Shown here: positions 41,906 to 50,501 of the stretch, piece by piece
Layout: each line of letters opens with the position of its first letter
Numbering within the stretch: position 1 is the stretch's first letter
Assembly: GCF_024753135.1 (NCBI RefSeq)
Contig: NZ_JANUGP010000032.1
Location: 20,764 to 84,763, forward strand
DNA from: Streptomyces pyxinicus
GTDB taxonomy: Bacteria; Actinomycetota; Actinomycetes; Streptomycetales; Streptomycetaceae
Reading direction: 5' to 3'
DNA length: 64,000 nucleotides
The notes under the pieces: model-generated
Databases searched by the model: none
Told to the model about the DNA's origin: nothing
What the model saw: the letters and a program-made list of their open reading frames with translations, nothing else
Translations under genes and position numbers: made by a program

Positions 41906-42050
41906 CGTGTGGATCTGCCCCTGGAGCCGGCGGGACGCGGGCTGACCCGGCCGCGGGTCACCGCCTGCGCGGTCCGGCTGCCCGGCCTCGGCTTCTTCCG
42001 CGTCGGCAGCGACCGGCACACCCGCACCAAGCCGGTCCGCGGGCGCACGG
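41906..42050 (+). pseudogene. Topoisomerase IB relic, core part (plus strand, inverted)
   Basis: Plus-strand translation gives GLTRPRVTACAVRLPGLGFFRVGSDRH, closely resembling the RVLACAVRLLDLGFFRVGSE core of topoisomerase IB, which should lie upstream of the block now found on the opposite strand. The relic therefore seems to have suffered an internal inversion plus deletions. Confidence 0.5.
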
Positions 42051-42051
42051 C

Positions 42052-42855
42052 TCAGGGACGGCGCCAGGAGTCGTCGCCCAGATGGGAGCCAGCCTGCGGT
42101 CCCATGCGGAGCATGCCGCCGTCCACGCTCCAGGACGCGCCGGTGACGTAGGAGGCGTCCGGGCTCGCCAGGAAGGCGATGACGGCGGCCACCTCGCGGG
42201 CGTCGCCGGGCCGGCCGAGCGGCACCCCAGGGCGCCGTTCGGTGTGCACGTCGGTGTCCTCCTGACCGGTCATCGGTGTGGCGATCTCGCCGGGCGCGAC
42301 CGCGTTCACCGTGATGCCGTACTCGGCCAGTTCCAGGGCCATCACCTGGGTGAGCAGGCCGAGTCCGCCCTTCGCCGCGCAGTACGGGGCCGCGCCGACC
42401 CGGGGCTGGTGCTCGTGCACGGAGGTGACGTTGACGATCCGGCCGCCGTCGCCCTGCCGGATCATGTGCCGGGCCGCGCGCTGCCCGCACAGGAAGGGGC
42501 CGACGAGGTCGACGTCCAGCACCCGCCGCACGTCCTCCAGGGTCAGGTCCAGGTACGGGGTCATGGTGCCGGTCCCGGCGTTGTTGACCAGGACGTCGAT
42601 CCGGCCGAGTTCGGCGCACAGCTCGTCCACCGTGTCGGCGGCGCCGGGCAGCCGGGTCAGGTCCAGCCGGGCGACGGCGGCGCGGCGGCCCTTGTCCCGG
42701 ACCTCCCGTGCGGTCTCCTCGGCGCCCTTCTCGTCGGAGTGCCAGGTGATGCCGACGTCCAGGCCCGCCTCGGCCAGGCGTACGGCGGTGGCGCGGCCGA
42801 TACCGGAGTCGGCACCGGTGATCAGCGCGGTGCGCTGCGCGGCTGGGGCGGGCAT
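42052..42855 (-). CDS. Short-chain dehydrogenase/reductase (3-oxoacyl-ACP-reductase-like)
   Basis: 267-aa classical SDR. TGADSGIGRA cofactor motif, NNAG, catalytic Ser in VNVTSVHEHQP, YCAAKGG (Tyr and Lys), and the C-terminal TGASWSVDGGM. NADP preference is likely; substrate unknown. ATG at 42855 with AGGAGG 6 nt upstream; the longer frame runs through unrelated genes. Confidence 0.92.
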   Translation of the reverse strand: MPAPAAQRTALITGADSGIGRATAVRLAEAGLDVGITWHSDEKGAEETAREVRDKGRRAAVARLDLTRLPGAADTVDELCAELGRIDVLVNNAGTGTMTPYLDLTLEDVRRVLDVDLVGPFLCGQRAARHMIRQGDGGRIVNVTSVHEHQPRVGAAPYCAAKGGLGLLTQVMALELAEYGITVNAVAPGEIATPMTGQEDTDVHTERRPGVPLGRPGDAREVAAVIAFLASPDASYVTGASWSVDGGMLRMGPQAGSHLGDDSWRRP

Positions 42856-42999
42856 GGGCGGCCTCCTGATGCCGGGGAACGTCGATGGGGCTTCGCAGCG
42901 CCCGGGGCGTGGACCGGGACTTCGCGGTACCCGGGAGCGGTGCGGGCAAACCGGGCGCCGGGCGCGCTTCCGCCGGGCTCCGGGTGTCAACCTGGTCCC

Positions 43000-44040
43000 A
43001 TGGAACCCGTGGCAGCGCTCGACCGGATCGCCTTCCTGCTGGAGCGGGCCCTCGCGCCCACCTACCGAGTGCGGGCCTTCAGGACCGCCGCGCGGGTCCT
43101 GGCCGGACTGCCCGCCGGCGAGGTGGCCGAGCGGGCCGCGGCCGGGACGCTGGAGTCGCTGAGGGGGGTCGGGCCGAAGACCGCCCAGGTGGTGTCGGAG
43201 GCGCTGGCCGGTGAGGTGCCCGGGTACCTGCGCAAGCTGGAGGAGGAGGCCGGTGCGGTGGACCCCTCGGCCGCCGGGGCGGGGCTGCGGGCGCTGATCC
43301 GCGGGGACTGCCACACGCACTCGGACTGGTCCGACGGGGGCAGCCCGATCGAGGAGATGGGGCGCACCGCCGCCGCGCTGGGGCACGAGTGGACCGTGCT
43401 CACCGACCACTCGCCCCGGCTGACGGTGGCCCGGGGACTGTCCCCCGAGCGGCTGCGCGAGCAGGTGGCGGTGGTGGCCGAGCTGAACACGCGGTGGGCG
43501 CCGTTCCGGCTGCTCACCGGCATCGAGTGCGACATCCTCGACGACGGCTCCCTGGACCAGGAACCGGAGCTGCTGGAGCGACTGGACGTGGTCGTGGTGT
43601 CCGTGCACTCCAAGCTGCGCATGGACGCCCGCGCCATGACCCGCCGGATGGTGGCCGCGGTCCGCGATCCGCACGCCGACGTGCTCGGGCACTGCACCGG
43701 CCGGCTGGTGACCGGGCGGGGGCGGCCGGAGTCGGAGTTCGACGCGGCGGAGGTGTTCGCCGCCTGCGCCGAGTCCGGGACGGCCGTGGAGATCAACAGC
43801 CGCCCCGAACGCCTGGACCCGCCCCGGTGGCTGATCCGCGAGGCCCTGGCGGCGGGCGTGCTGTTCTCGGTCGACACCGACGCGCACGCGCCCGGCCAAC
43901 TGGACTGGCAGCTCCTCGGCTGCGCCCGCGCCGAGGAGTGCGGGGTGCCCGCCGAGCGGGTGGTGACGACGTGGAGCGCCGCGGAACTGCTGGACTGGAC
44001 GCGTACGGGCCGCCTCCCGGCACGCGTGCCGGCCCCCTGA
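43000..44040 (+). CDS. PHP-domain phosphoesterase with N-terminal HhH region (PolX-like)
   Basis: 346 aa. Residues about 1-95 resemble the helix-hairpin-helix N-terminus of family X DNA polymerases (YRVRAFRTAARVLAGLP, LRGVGPKTAQVVSEAL). Residues about 100-330 form a PHP domain: CHTHSDWSDGG, TDHSP, GIECDIL, VSVHSK, LGHCTGR, VEINS and DTDAHAP supply the metal ligands. It resembles a PolX stripped of its polymerase part, so a DNA-repair 3'-phosphodiesterase/nuclease is likely. ATG at 43000 without clear ribosome site. The HAD gene follows by 41 bp. Confidence 0.88.
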   Translation: MEPVAALDRIAFLLERALAPTYRVRAFRTAARVLAGLPAGEVAERAAAGTLESLRGVGPKTAQVVSEALAGEVPGYLRKLEEEAGAVDPSAAGAGLRALIRGDCHTHSDWSDGGSPIEEMGRTAAALGHEWTVLTDHSPRLTVARGLSPERLREQVAVVAELNTRWAPFRLLTGIECDILDDGSLDQEPELLERLDVVVVSVHSKLRMDARAMTRRMVAAVRDPHADVLGHCTGRLVTGRGRPESEFDAAEVFAACAESGTAVEINSRPERLDPPRWLIREALAAGVLFSVDTDAHAPGQLDWQLLGCARAEECGVPAERVVTTWSAAELLDWTRTGRLPARVPAP

Positions 44041-44081
44041 CGTGGTACCCGGAGACCGACAGCGAGAGGAAGGACCCCCTG

Positions 44082-44753
44082 ATGGAGCGTGCCGCCGTCT
44101 TCGACGTGGACGGAACCCTCGTCGACACCAATCACCTGCACACCGTGACCTGGTGGGAGGCGTTCCGGCAGGCGGGGCACCGGGTTCCCATGCACGCCGT
44201 GCACCGGGCCGTCGGGCTGGGCTCGGACGACCTGATCGCGCATCTGCTCGGCGACGACCGCGACCCGGACCAGGACGCCGAGCTGAGCGCCGCCCACAAG
44301 GCGCTGTACGGGCAGTACTTCGACCGGCTGCCCGCCCTGCCGGGCGCCGGTGAGCTGCTGCGGCACCTGCACCGGAACGGCTGGACGGTCGTCCTCGCCA
44401 CCTCGGCGAGCGGTGCCGAGCTGGGCGCGCTGCGCCGGGCGATCGGCGCGGACGACGCCATCGCCGACACGGCCAGCTCCGACGACGTCGAGCAGGGCAA
44501 GCCCGCGCCGGAGCCGGTCGAGCACGCGCTGGAGCTGGCCGGGGTGCCGGCCTCGCGCGCCGTGTTCGTCGGTGACACCGTGTGGGACATGCGGGCCGGC
44601 AGCAAGGCCGGGGTGCGGTGCCTGGGGGTGCTGTGCGGCGGCATCCCGCGCGCCGACCTGGAGGAGGCGGGCGCGCAGGCGGTGTACGCCGACCCCGCCG
44701 ACCTGCTCGACCGGCTGGCCGAGACCCCGCTGGGCGAGCCGCACGGAGGGTGA
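44082..44753 (+). CDS. HAD-superfamily phosphatase
   Basis: 223 aa, beta-phosphoglucomutase/phosphoglycolate-phosphatase type. Motif I DVDGTLVDTN, motif II LATSASG, motif III Lys in GKPAPEP, motif IV VGDTVWDM. A four-helix cap lies between motif I and II. ATG with GGAAGGA 7 nt upstream. In S. coelicolor, as I recall, a related gene is annotated as morphological-differentiation-related and flanks the 6S-like RNA; the same RNA position is seen here. Confidence 0.9.
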   Translation: MERAAVFDVDGTLVDTNHLHTVTWWEAFRQAGHRVPMHAVHRAVGLGSDDLIAHLLGDDRDPDQDAELSAAHKALYGQYFDRLPALPGAGELLRHLHRNGWTVVLATSASGAELGALRRAIGADDAIADTASSDDVEQGKPAPEPVEHALELAGVPASRAVFVGDTVWDMRAGSKAGVRCLGVLCGGIPRADLEEAGAQAVYADPADLLDRLAETPLGEPHGG

Positions 44754-44808
44754 CACAGGTCACGTGAGGCGGTGGAACACCCCGAGGTGGTTGCCCGTTT
44801 AACCAGTC

Positions 44809-44963
44809 GTGGGTGCGGATGGGACAGTGTCCCCGGGCCTCACCATCCGCCCACAGGGACGATCGTTCGGCTGAAGCCCTGTGGAGCCTTTCGCCGAGAG
44901 GCGACCGCCATCCGTGCCCACCACCCGACCGCCCCGGTCGTGATTCCCCCGTCACGGCCGGGG
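44809..44963 (+). ncRNA. 6S/Ms1-like regulatory RNA candidate
   Basis: A 314-bp gap between the HAD and epimerase genes encodes an evident RNA fold. The 14-bp closing stem pairs 44809-44822 with 44908-44921 (two G-U pairs). Inside are a large asymmetric bulge, a small hairpin on its 3' side (gcct...aggc, about 44886-44902) and an apical stem ccacaggg/ccctgtgg (44851-44858 with 44877-44884). This is the plan of 6S RNA, which mimics an open promoter and binds RNA polymerase. A terminator follows at 44932-44963. The location before an oxidoreductase/epimerase gene agrees with scr3559 of S. coelicolor as I remember it. The 5' end is inferred from a ttta-type -10 just upstream. Confidence 0.6.
44932..44963 (+). 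terminator. Terminator of the structured RNA
   Basis: 12-bp stem (44932-44943 with 44952-44963) with one G-U pair and an 8-nt loop, followed by cttcctc. Confidence 0.7.
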
Positions 44964-45067
44964 CTTCCTCATGCCCGGGCCCGCCGTGGCCGTCCCGCGT
45001 GTGCGGGGACGCCGCCCGGGTACCCGGCCGGTCGGCAGAGCCCCCGGACGGCCGGAAGGAGCGGAAG

Positions 45068-46099
45068 GTGAGCAGCTCAGCGGGCAGCAGGGTGGTCGTG
45101 ACCGGCGCCACCGGCAATGTCGGGACGAGCGTGGTGCGACTGCTCTCCGAGGACCCCGGGATCAAGTCGGTACGCGGGCTGGCCAGGCGGATTCCCGACT
45201 GGTCGCCGGACAGGACCGAGTGGGACGCCGTGGACCTCGCCTCCGACCGGGCGAACCTCGCGGAGCGGTTCGAGGGCGCCGACGCCGTGATCCATCTGGC
45301 CTGGGCCTTCCAGCCGACGCACGACCCGGCCACCACCTGGCGCACCAACGTGCTCGGCAGTATCCGGGTGTTCGAGGCGGTCGCCGCGGCCCGGGTGCCG
45401 GCGCTGGTGCACGCCTCTTCCGTGGGCGCGTACTCGCCGGGTCCCAAGGACCGCCCGGTGGACGAGTCCTGGCCGACGCACGGCTGGCCGGACGCCGCGT
45501 ACTGCCGGGAGAAGGCCTATCTGGAGCGCACCCTCGACGTGTTCGAGCGCGACCACCCCGAAGTACGGGTGGTGCGGATGCGTCCCGCCTTCCTGTTCAA
45601 GTGGGAGTCGGCGAGCGAGCAGCGGCGGATCTTCGGCGGACGCTGGCTGCCCGGACCGCTGGCCCGGCCCGACATGCTGCCGTTCCTGCCGGACGTGCCG
45701 GGGCTGCGGGTGCAGGCCCTGCACACGGACGACGCCGCCGAGGCCTACCGGCTCGCGGTGCACGAGAGCACCGCCCGGGGCCCCTTCAACCTGGCCGCCG
45801 ATCCCCCGCTGGACGCCGGCGTGCTCGCCGGACTGCTCGGCGCCCGCCCCGTGCGGCTGCCGCGCGCGGCGGCCCGGTCCGCGATCGCGGCGGCCTGGGG
45901 CCTGCGTCTGCTCCCCGCCTCCCCGCACCTGTTCGACGCGGTGCTGCGGCTCCCGCTGATGGACTGCGCCCGCGCCCGTACGGAGCTGGGCTGGAGCCCG
46001 AGCCGGTCGGCGACGGACGTGCTGCGGGAGTTCCTCGACGGCCTCCAGCAGGGCGGCGGGATGGACACCGAGCCGATGCGGGGCCGGAAGGTCGGCTGA
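45068..46099 (+). CDS. NAD-dependent epimerase/dehydratase (extended SDR)
   Basis: 343 aa. VVVTGATGNVG is the Rossmann motif of extended SDRs; HASSVGAYSPG and YCREKAYLE supply the catalytic Ser, Tyr (weakly placed) and Lys. VRMRPAFLFK and VQALHTDDAAEAYRLAV are typical of nucleoside-sugar epimerase-like proteins. Substrate unknown. GTG at 45068 with GAAGGAGC upstream. Followed 47 bp later by the small acidic gene, likely one transcript. Confidence 0.88.
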   Translation: MSSSAGSRVVVTGATGNVGTSVVRLLSEDPGIKSVRGLARRIPDWSPDRTEWDAVDLASDRANLAERFEGADAVIHLAWAFQPTHDPATTWRTNVLGSIRVFEAVAAARVPALVHASSVGAYSPGPKDRPVDESWPTHGWPDAAYCREKAYLERTLDVFERDHPEVRVVRMRPAFLFKWESASEQRRIFGGRWLPGPLARPDMLPFLPDVPGLRVQALHTDDAAEAYRLAVHESTARGPFNLAADPPLDAGVLAGLLGARPVRLPRAAARSAIAAAWGLRLLPASPHLFDAVLRLPLMDCARARTELGWSPSRSATDVLREFLDGLQQGGGMDTEPMRGRKVG

Positions 46100-46146
46100 G
46101 CCGGACGAACCCGACACGACGAGACCAGGAAGAGGAAGAGGGAGAC

Positions 46147-46389
46147 ATGGCGGAGGAGAACGAACCGGGTCACGAGACCGGCCGGAGCGAGCGACCGGTT
46201 CCCCGGGACCTGCCCGACCAGCAGGCCCGGCCCGACGACGACCCGTGGGAGACCACCTCGTCCGGGGGCGCGCCCCGGCAGGGCGAGGACGTGCCGGACA
46301 CCGACGAGGCCGGCAGCGGTCCCGCCGGCAACCCGCGCTCGGGCACGGCCCGCCCGGAACACCCGGCACCGCAGGAACCGGCGGACTGA
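46147..46389 (+). CDS. Small hydrophilic, probably disordered protein
   Basis: 80 aa rich in Pro, Glu, Asp, Gly and Arg (EENEPGHETGRSERPVPRD, RPDDDPWETTSSGG). No membrane or cysteine. ATG with GAGGAAGAGGGAG upstream. Unrecognised; probably a disordered Streptomyces-specific protein translated with the epimerase. Confidence 0.65.
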   Translation: MAEENEPGHETGRSERPVPRDLPDQQARPDDDPWETTSSGGAPRQGEDVPDTDEAGSGPAGNPRSGTARPEHPAPQEPAD

Positions 46390-46408
46390 GCCCGCCCCGG
46401 ACGACCGG

Positions 46409-47698
46409 TCAGCGCGGCGACCGCTCCCGCAGGGCCGCCCGCCAGGCGGGCAGCCGGTCCTCGCCGACCGGCTCGGGGCGGCGCCCGCCGCCGGCGAAGA
46501 ACTCGGCCAGGGGCAGGATCGCGGCGCCGACGGTGACCGCGTCCGGACCGAGCCGGCCCAGCTCGATGGTGACCTTGTCGACCGGGTGGCGCAGGGCGTA
46601 CGTCGTGGCGTGCCGGCGTACGGCGGGCAGGAACCGGGTGCCGAGCTGGAGACCGGCCCAGCCGCCGATCAGGATCCGCTCGGGCTGGAAGAGATTGATC
46701 AGGTCCGACAGGCCCGCGCCCAGGTACTCCGCCGTCTCCTCCAGGACATCCAGCGCGACCGGGTCGGGCGCGGTGCCGTCGGCCGGATAGGCGGCGGCGA
46801 GCATCGCGGTGAGCGCGGTCTCCTCGTCCGTGTCCGTCGGCGGCCGGCCGCCCTCCTCGCGCCAGCGGGCGAGCAGCGACTCGGCGCCCGCGTAGGCCTC
46901 CAGGCAGCCGGGCGCGCCGCAGCGGCAGCGGCGCCCGCGGACCCGGACCGTCAGATGCCCCCACTCGACCGCCCGCCCGTGCTCCACCTCGGGCGTGACC
47001 AGACACGCGCCGACGCCGGAGCCGAAGAGCACGACGACGGCGTTGCGGGCACCGCGCCCCGCGCCGAACCACATCTCCGCCTGACCCAGGGTCTTGGCGC
47101 CGTTGTCGATGAAGTACGGCACCTGGTCCGGGAGTGGGGAGGTGGCGCGGAGCAGTTGCTCCAGCGGTACGGCGGTCCAGCCGATGGTCTGCCCGTGCAC
47201 CACCGCGCCGCGGTCCGCGGTGTGTTCGACGATGCCGGGGACGCCGACCCCGACGCCGAGCAGCCGCTCGGGGGCGGCCCCCGGGGCGCCGAGCACCTCC
47301 GCGATGCCGTCGCGGATGTGGCCGACGATGACGTCCACGTCGTAGCCCTGCGGAGTCAACGGACGTTCGGTGCGGGCGAGTTCCGTGAGAGCCAGGTCGA
47401 ACAGCTCGACGCGGACGCGGGTCTCGCCGACGTCGACGCCGATCATCTGCCCGCTGTGCGGTGACACGCGCAGCAGGGTGCGGGGCCGGCCGCCGTCGGA
47501 GTCGACGCTGCCGGCCTCCTCCACCAGGGCATCGGCGATCAGGTCGGCGACGACGTTGCTGACCGAGCCGGAGCTGAGTCCGGTCGCGGGACCGAGTTCG
47601 AAGCGGCTGAGCGGGCCGTCGAAGTAGAGCCGTTGCAGCACGGCCGTGCGGTTGCCCCGCCGCAGGTCGCGTACCGTCCGCCCGTTGCGCCCCGCCAT
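46409..47698 (-). CDS. ROK-family transcriptional repressor
   Basis: 429 aa. N-terminal winged helix (NRTAVLQRLYFDGPLSRFELGPATGLSSGSVSNVVADL) followed by a sugar-kinase-like ROK domain with IGVDVGETRVRVELFDL and the zinc motif RRCRCGAPGCLEAY (CxCGxxGCxE). Like NagC/XylR members it probably binds a sugar or sugar phosphate and controls a carbohydrate operon, but none is adjacent. ATG start 47698. Confidence 0.9.
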   Translation of the reverse strand: MAGRNGRTVRDLRRGNRTAVLQRLYFDGPLSRFELGPATGLSSGSVSNVVADLIADALVEEAGSVDSDGGRPRTLLRVSPHSGQMIGVDVGETRVRVELFDLALTELARTERPLTPQGYDVDVIVGHIRDGIAEVLGAPGAAPERLLGVGVGVPGIVEHTADRGAVVHGQTIGWTAVPLEQLLRATSPLPDQVPYFIDNGAKTLGQAEMWFGAGRGARNAVVVLFGSGVGACLVTPEVEHGRAVEWGHLTVRVRGRRCRCGAPGCLEAYAGAESLLARWREEGGRPPTDTDEETALTAMLAAAYPADGTAPDPVALDVLEETAEYLGAGLSDLINLFQPERILIGGWAGLQLGTRFLPAVRRHATTYALRHPVDKVTIELGRLGPDAVTVGAAILPLAEFFAGGGRRPEPVGEDRLPAWRAALRERSPR

Positions 47699-47774
47699 AT
47701 GGCTCCCTTCACGAACCCTGCCCGACCTGCAACATACCCCTTCGGACAGCGGCGGCGCGACATTCCCCCAACCC

Positions 47775-47795
47775 TTAGTTCACGCTGTGAGCAAA
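47775..47795. promoter_or_regulatory. Possible ROK autoregulatory site
   Basis: ttagttcacgctgtgagcaaa contains imperfect arms ttcac/gtgag and AT-rich ends, about 80 bp before the ROK start codon. ROK operators are AT-flanked imperfect palindromes, so this is a candidate only. Confidence 0.3.
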
Positions 47796-47996
47796 GCGGC
47801 GCGGGCGGTGTCCCCGGTCACCGCACCGTCAACGCCTGAGCCGAATGGTCCAATCCCCGCACCCGGCACCGACCCGGCGAACGATTCCAGCCGCATGGAT
47901 CATCCGCTTCCCGTCCACTTCTGGCACCGTCATGGACAGAAACAGTTCTGGATCGATCATGTTCGACCACGCCGGGGAACGGGAACAGGCCAAGGG

Positions 47997-49250
47997 ATGT
48001 ACGACGTACGAAAGTGGGGCCCGAGGCTGCGGAGCCTGGTGCGGCGGCGCCGTGAGCCGGTGGTCGTCCAGACGCTGCGGTCGGCCGCGGCGGCGACGGT
48101 CGCCTATGTCATCGCCCTCCGCCTCAGCCCGGAACCGGCCCCCCTCACCTCGCCTCTGACCGCTCTGCTCGTCGTCCAGGTGACGTTCTACGCCACCCTC
48201 ACCAACGGCATCCGCCGCGTGAACGCGGTGGTGGCCGGCGTGCTGGTCGCCATCGCGTTCAGCGTGCTGGTGGGGCTCACCTGGTGGAGCCTCGCCCTGC
48301 TGATCGTGGCCGCGCTGGCCGTGGGACACCTGGTGCGGGTGGACGAGTACGTGGCCGAGGTGGCGATCAGCGCCATGCTGGTGCTCGGCGTGACCACGGT
48401 CGGCTTCACCGCGTGGGCCCGCATCGTGGAGACCCTGATCGGCGCGGTCGTCGGCACGGCCTGCAACCTGCTGCTGCCGCCACCGGTCTGGGTGGACGAG
48501 GCCGGACGGTCGATCGAGGACCTGGCGCGCCGGCTGCGGCAGTTGATGCTGCGGCTCGGTGAGGAGGCCGGCGGCACCACCCCGTGGCAGCGGGCGGCCG
48601 AGCGGCTGCACGAGGCGCGCCGGCTGGACCAGCACATCGCCCAGGTCGACGCCTCCCTGCGGCAGGCCGAGGACAGCCTGCGACTCAATCCCCGTGTCAA
48701 GGAGGGCCTGCTGCACCGGGTGGTGCTGCGCACCGGCCTCGACACCCTGGAGATCTGCACGGTGGTGCTGCGGGTGCTGGCCCGCTCCTTCACCGACCTG
48801 GCCAAGGCGCGCGGCCCGCAGGAGCTGTTCCCGCCGCCGGTCGGGGCGACCGTGGAGCAACTGCTGTCGGAGATCGCCGACGCGCTGGTCAGCTTCGCCG
48901 TGCTGGTCACCACCCACCTGAGCGAGAACGCCGAGTCGGCCGAGGCCCGGCTCGACGCCGAGCTGCACACCGCGGCCGGCACCCGGGACCGGCTGGCCGA
49001 GCTGCTGCGCGAGGAGATCGGCAGGAACACCGAGAACTGGCAGCTGCTGGGCGCGGTGCTGACCGAGACGACCCGGATCATCGACGAGCTGGACACCGAG
49101 CACCGCACCCGCCGGCTGCTGGAGGAGCTGGACCGGGTCTCCCGGGAGCAGCGGGCCAGGCTGCCGCGGGTCTCCCGGCTGCGCGAGCGGCTCGGCGTAC
49201 AGGAGGAGCTGTGGCGGAACCGTACCGGGGTCGGCGAACGTTCTCGCTGA
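47997..49250 (+). CDS. FUSC/aromatic-acid-exporter-family membrane protein
   Basis: 417 aa. Six N-terminal helices (QTLRSAAAATVAYVIAL, LTALLVVQVTFYATL, VNAVVAGVLVAIAFSVLVGL, ending TLIGAVVGTACNLLLPPPVW) match FUSC/ArAE-type proteins; the C-terminal ~240 residues are cytoplasmic, helical and probably coiled coil (RLDQHIAQVDASLRQAEDSL). Likely an efflux protein for aromatic or other acids. ATG 47997; ribosome site GGAACAGG. Confidence 0.82.
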   Translation: MYDVRKWGPRLRSLVRRRREPVVVQTLRSAAAATVAYVIALRLSPEPAPLTSPLTALLVVQVTFYATLTNGIRRVNAVVAGVLVAIAFSVLVGLTWWSLALLIVAALAVGHLVRVDEYVAEVAISAMLVLGVTTVGFTAWARIVETLIGAVVGTACNLLLPPPVWVDEAGRSIEDLARRLRQLMLRLGEEAGGTTPWQRAAERLHEARRLDQHIAQVDASLRQAEDSLRLNPRVKEGLLHRVVLRTGLDTLEICTVVLRVLARSFTDLAKARGPQELFPPPVGATVEQLLSEIADALVSFAVLVTTHLSENAESAEARLDAELHTAAGTRDRLAELLREEIGRNTENWQLLGAVLTETTRIIDELDTEHRTRRLLEELDRVSREQRARLPRVSRLRERLGVQEELWRNRTGVGERSR

Positions 49251-49296
49251 GAAGGGTGCCGCGCCGGGCGGCACGGAGTGCGGAGGGGGTGATCGG

Positions 49297-50376
49297 ATGA
49301 GCGGCGCCGAGGTCGTGGTCGACGGGAACACGCTGCGGTTGCCGGGCGGGGTGGCGGTGCGGTTCGTGCGCACGCTGCGGCTGCCCGAGAAGGGCACGCA
49401 TCCGCTGCCGCCGGGGCTGGGCGAGTTCCCGGTCCGGCGGGTCGCGGACCACGCCGACACGGTGCCCGAGGAGTGGCGGGCGCGCGGTGGCGTGATGCTG
49501 CCGGTGTATCTCCGCGAGGCGATGTGGCTGAGTTTCGCCGGTACGACGGAGCCGGCCGCCCTCCAGGTGGGCGCGGGCAAGGTGTGCGCGGTCTCCGGCC
49601 GGCCGTGGAGCGACCGGCTCACCCGCGAGCCGCAGAACTACCTGGTCCTCCCCCGCCAGCCCTGGCTGGACGGCATCAACTCCGGGAAGGGCACGGTCCG
49701 CCAGTTCGTGGCGGTGCCGCTCGGGATGGGCGCGACCGTGGAGGGGCAGGTCACCGGTGAGGAGGTGTGGGGCGGCATCCAGCTCCAGACGTTCCCGCTC
49801 CGGGAGGAGGCGCTGGCCGAGTGGCGGCGCCGGGAGCGGGAGCGTCGCGAGCGGGAGCGCCGGGCGGCGGTCACGCGGGGCGCCCCGACGGCCGGCTTCG
49901 GCGCGGGCGTGCCGATGATGGCGGCCGGTCCCGGAGCGGCCGCGCCGCCCCCGACCCCGGCCGCCGGGGCGTCGCCGCCGCGCGCGCGGGCCGCGGCGGC
50001 CATGGGCCTCGGGGTCGGCGGCTCGATGCACCAGGAGGTCTTCAAGGACGACCGGCCGCTGGAGGACTGGGCGGAGCGGCCCGCCGGGCGGGTCTTCGTC
50101 CATCTGGTGACGCCCCCGCAGTGGCGGCGCATCACCGGCGAGGAGCCCCCGCCCTCCCCCGTGGACCGCGAGGCGTACACCCGTGCGGGCCTGCCCTGGT
50201 ACGACTACTACGACGCGGACGCAGAGGACCTCGACCCGACCGGCACCCTGGAGGGGGTCGAGCCGGTCGGCGAGTGGCTCGGGGACGACCTGGACCCCTG
50301 GCAGCAGCCGTCTTTGGGGCAGGTGGTCCCGCTGAAGGACGCGCAGGGCAAGCCGGTCGAGGACGGTGACTGGTAG
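49297..50376 (+). CDS. Conserved hypothetical protein of Streptomyces
   Basis: 359 aa. Globular N-terminal part (1-170: VMLPVYLREAMWLSFAG, NYLVLPRQPWLDGIN, VRQFVAVPLGMG), a charged helix (EWRRRERERRERERR), an Ala/Pro/Gly linker, and a C-terminal part beginning MGLGVGGSMHQEVFKDD with VFVHLVTPPQWRRITGEEPP and an acidic end. The globular blocks resemble proteins annotated as integral-membrane-associated or ricin-adjacent hypotheticals in Streptomyces; no function can be given. ATG with GGAGGGGG upstream. Confidence 0.75.
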   Translation: MSGAEVVVDGNTLRLPGGVAVRFVRTLRLPEKGTHPLPPGLGEFPVRRVADHADTVPEEWRARGGVMLPVYLREAMWLSFAGTTEPAALQVGAGKVCAVSGRPWSDRLTREPQNYLVLPRQPWLDGINSGKGTVRQFVAVPLGMGATVEGQVTGEEVWGGIQLQTFPLREEALAEWRRRERERRERERRAAVTRGAPTAGFGAGVPMMAAGPGAAAPPPTPAAGASPPRARAAAAMGLGVGGSMHQEVFKDDRPLEDWAERPAGRVFVHLVTPPQWRRITGEEPPPSPVDREAYTRAGLPWYDYYDADAEDLDPTGTLEGVEPVGEWLGDDLDPWQQPSLGQVVPLKDAQGKPVEDGDW

Positions 50377-50501
50377 GCCGGCCGGGGACACCCTCTCGGG
50401 TTGCGTGCCGCGCGGCGGCCGTTGCCGGGCTTGCCCCGACCGGCCGCGTCGGGCCAAGGTGGCTGTCACTGCCGGGCGACCAGGGACCTGAGGTGGGGAC
50501 G

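Noticed and set aside
44754..45067. Metabolite riboswitch before the epimerase gene
   Set aside because: The structured element is closed by its own terminator and has the 6S-type plan; I could not match any known aptamer core.
42052..45447. 1131-residue minus-strand frame
   Set aside because: Only its last 267 codons are real (SDR); the rest is antisense to the PHP and HAD genes and the structured RNA.
47646..47996. Long N-terminal extension of the FUSC-like protein
   Set aside because: The extra residues are low-complexity, cross the ROK promoter region and have no ribosome site; the ATG at 47997 precedes the first conserved residues.
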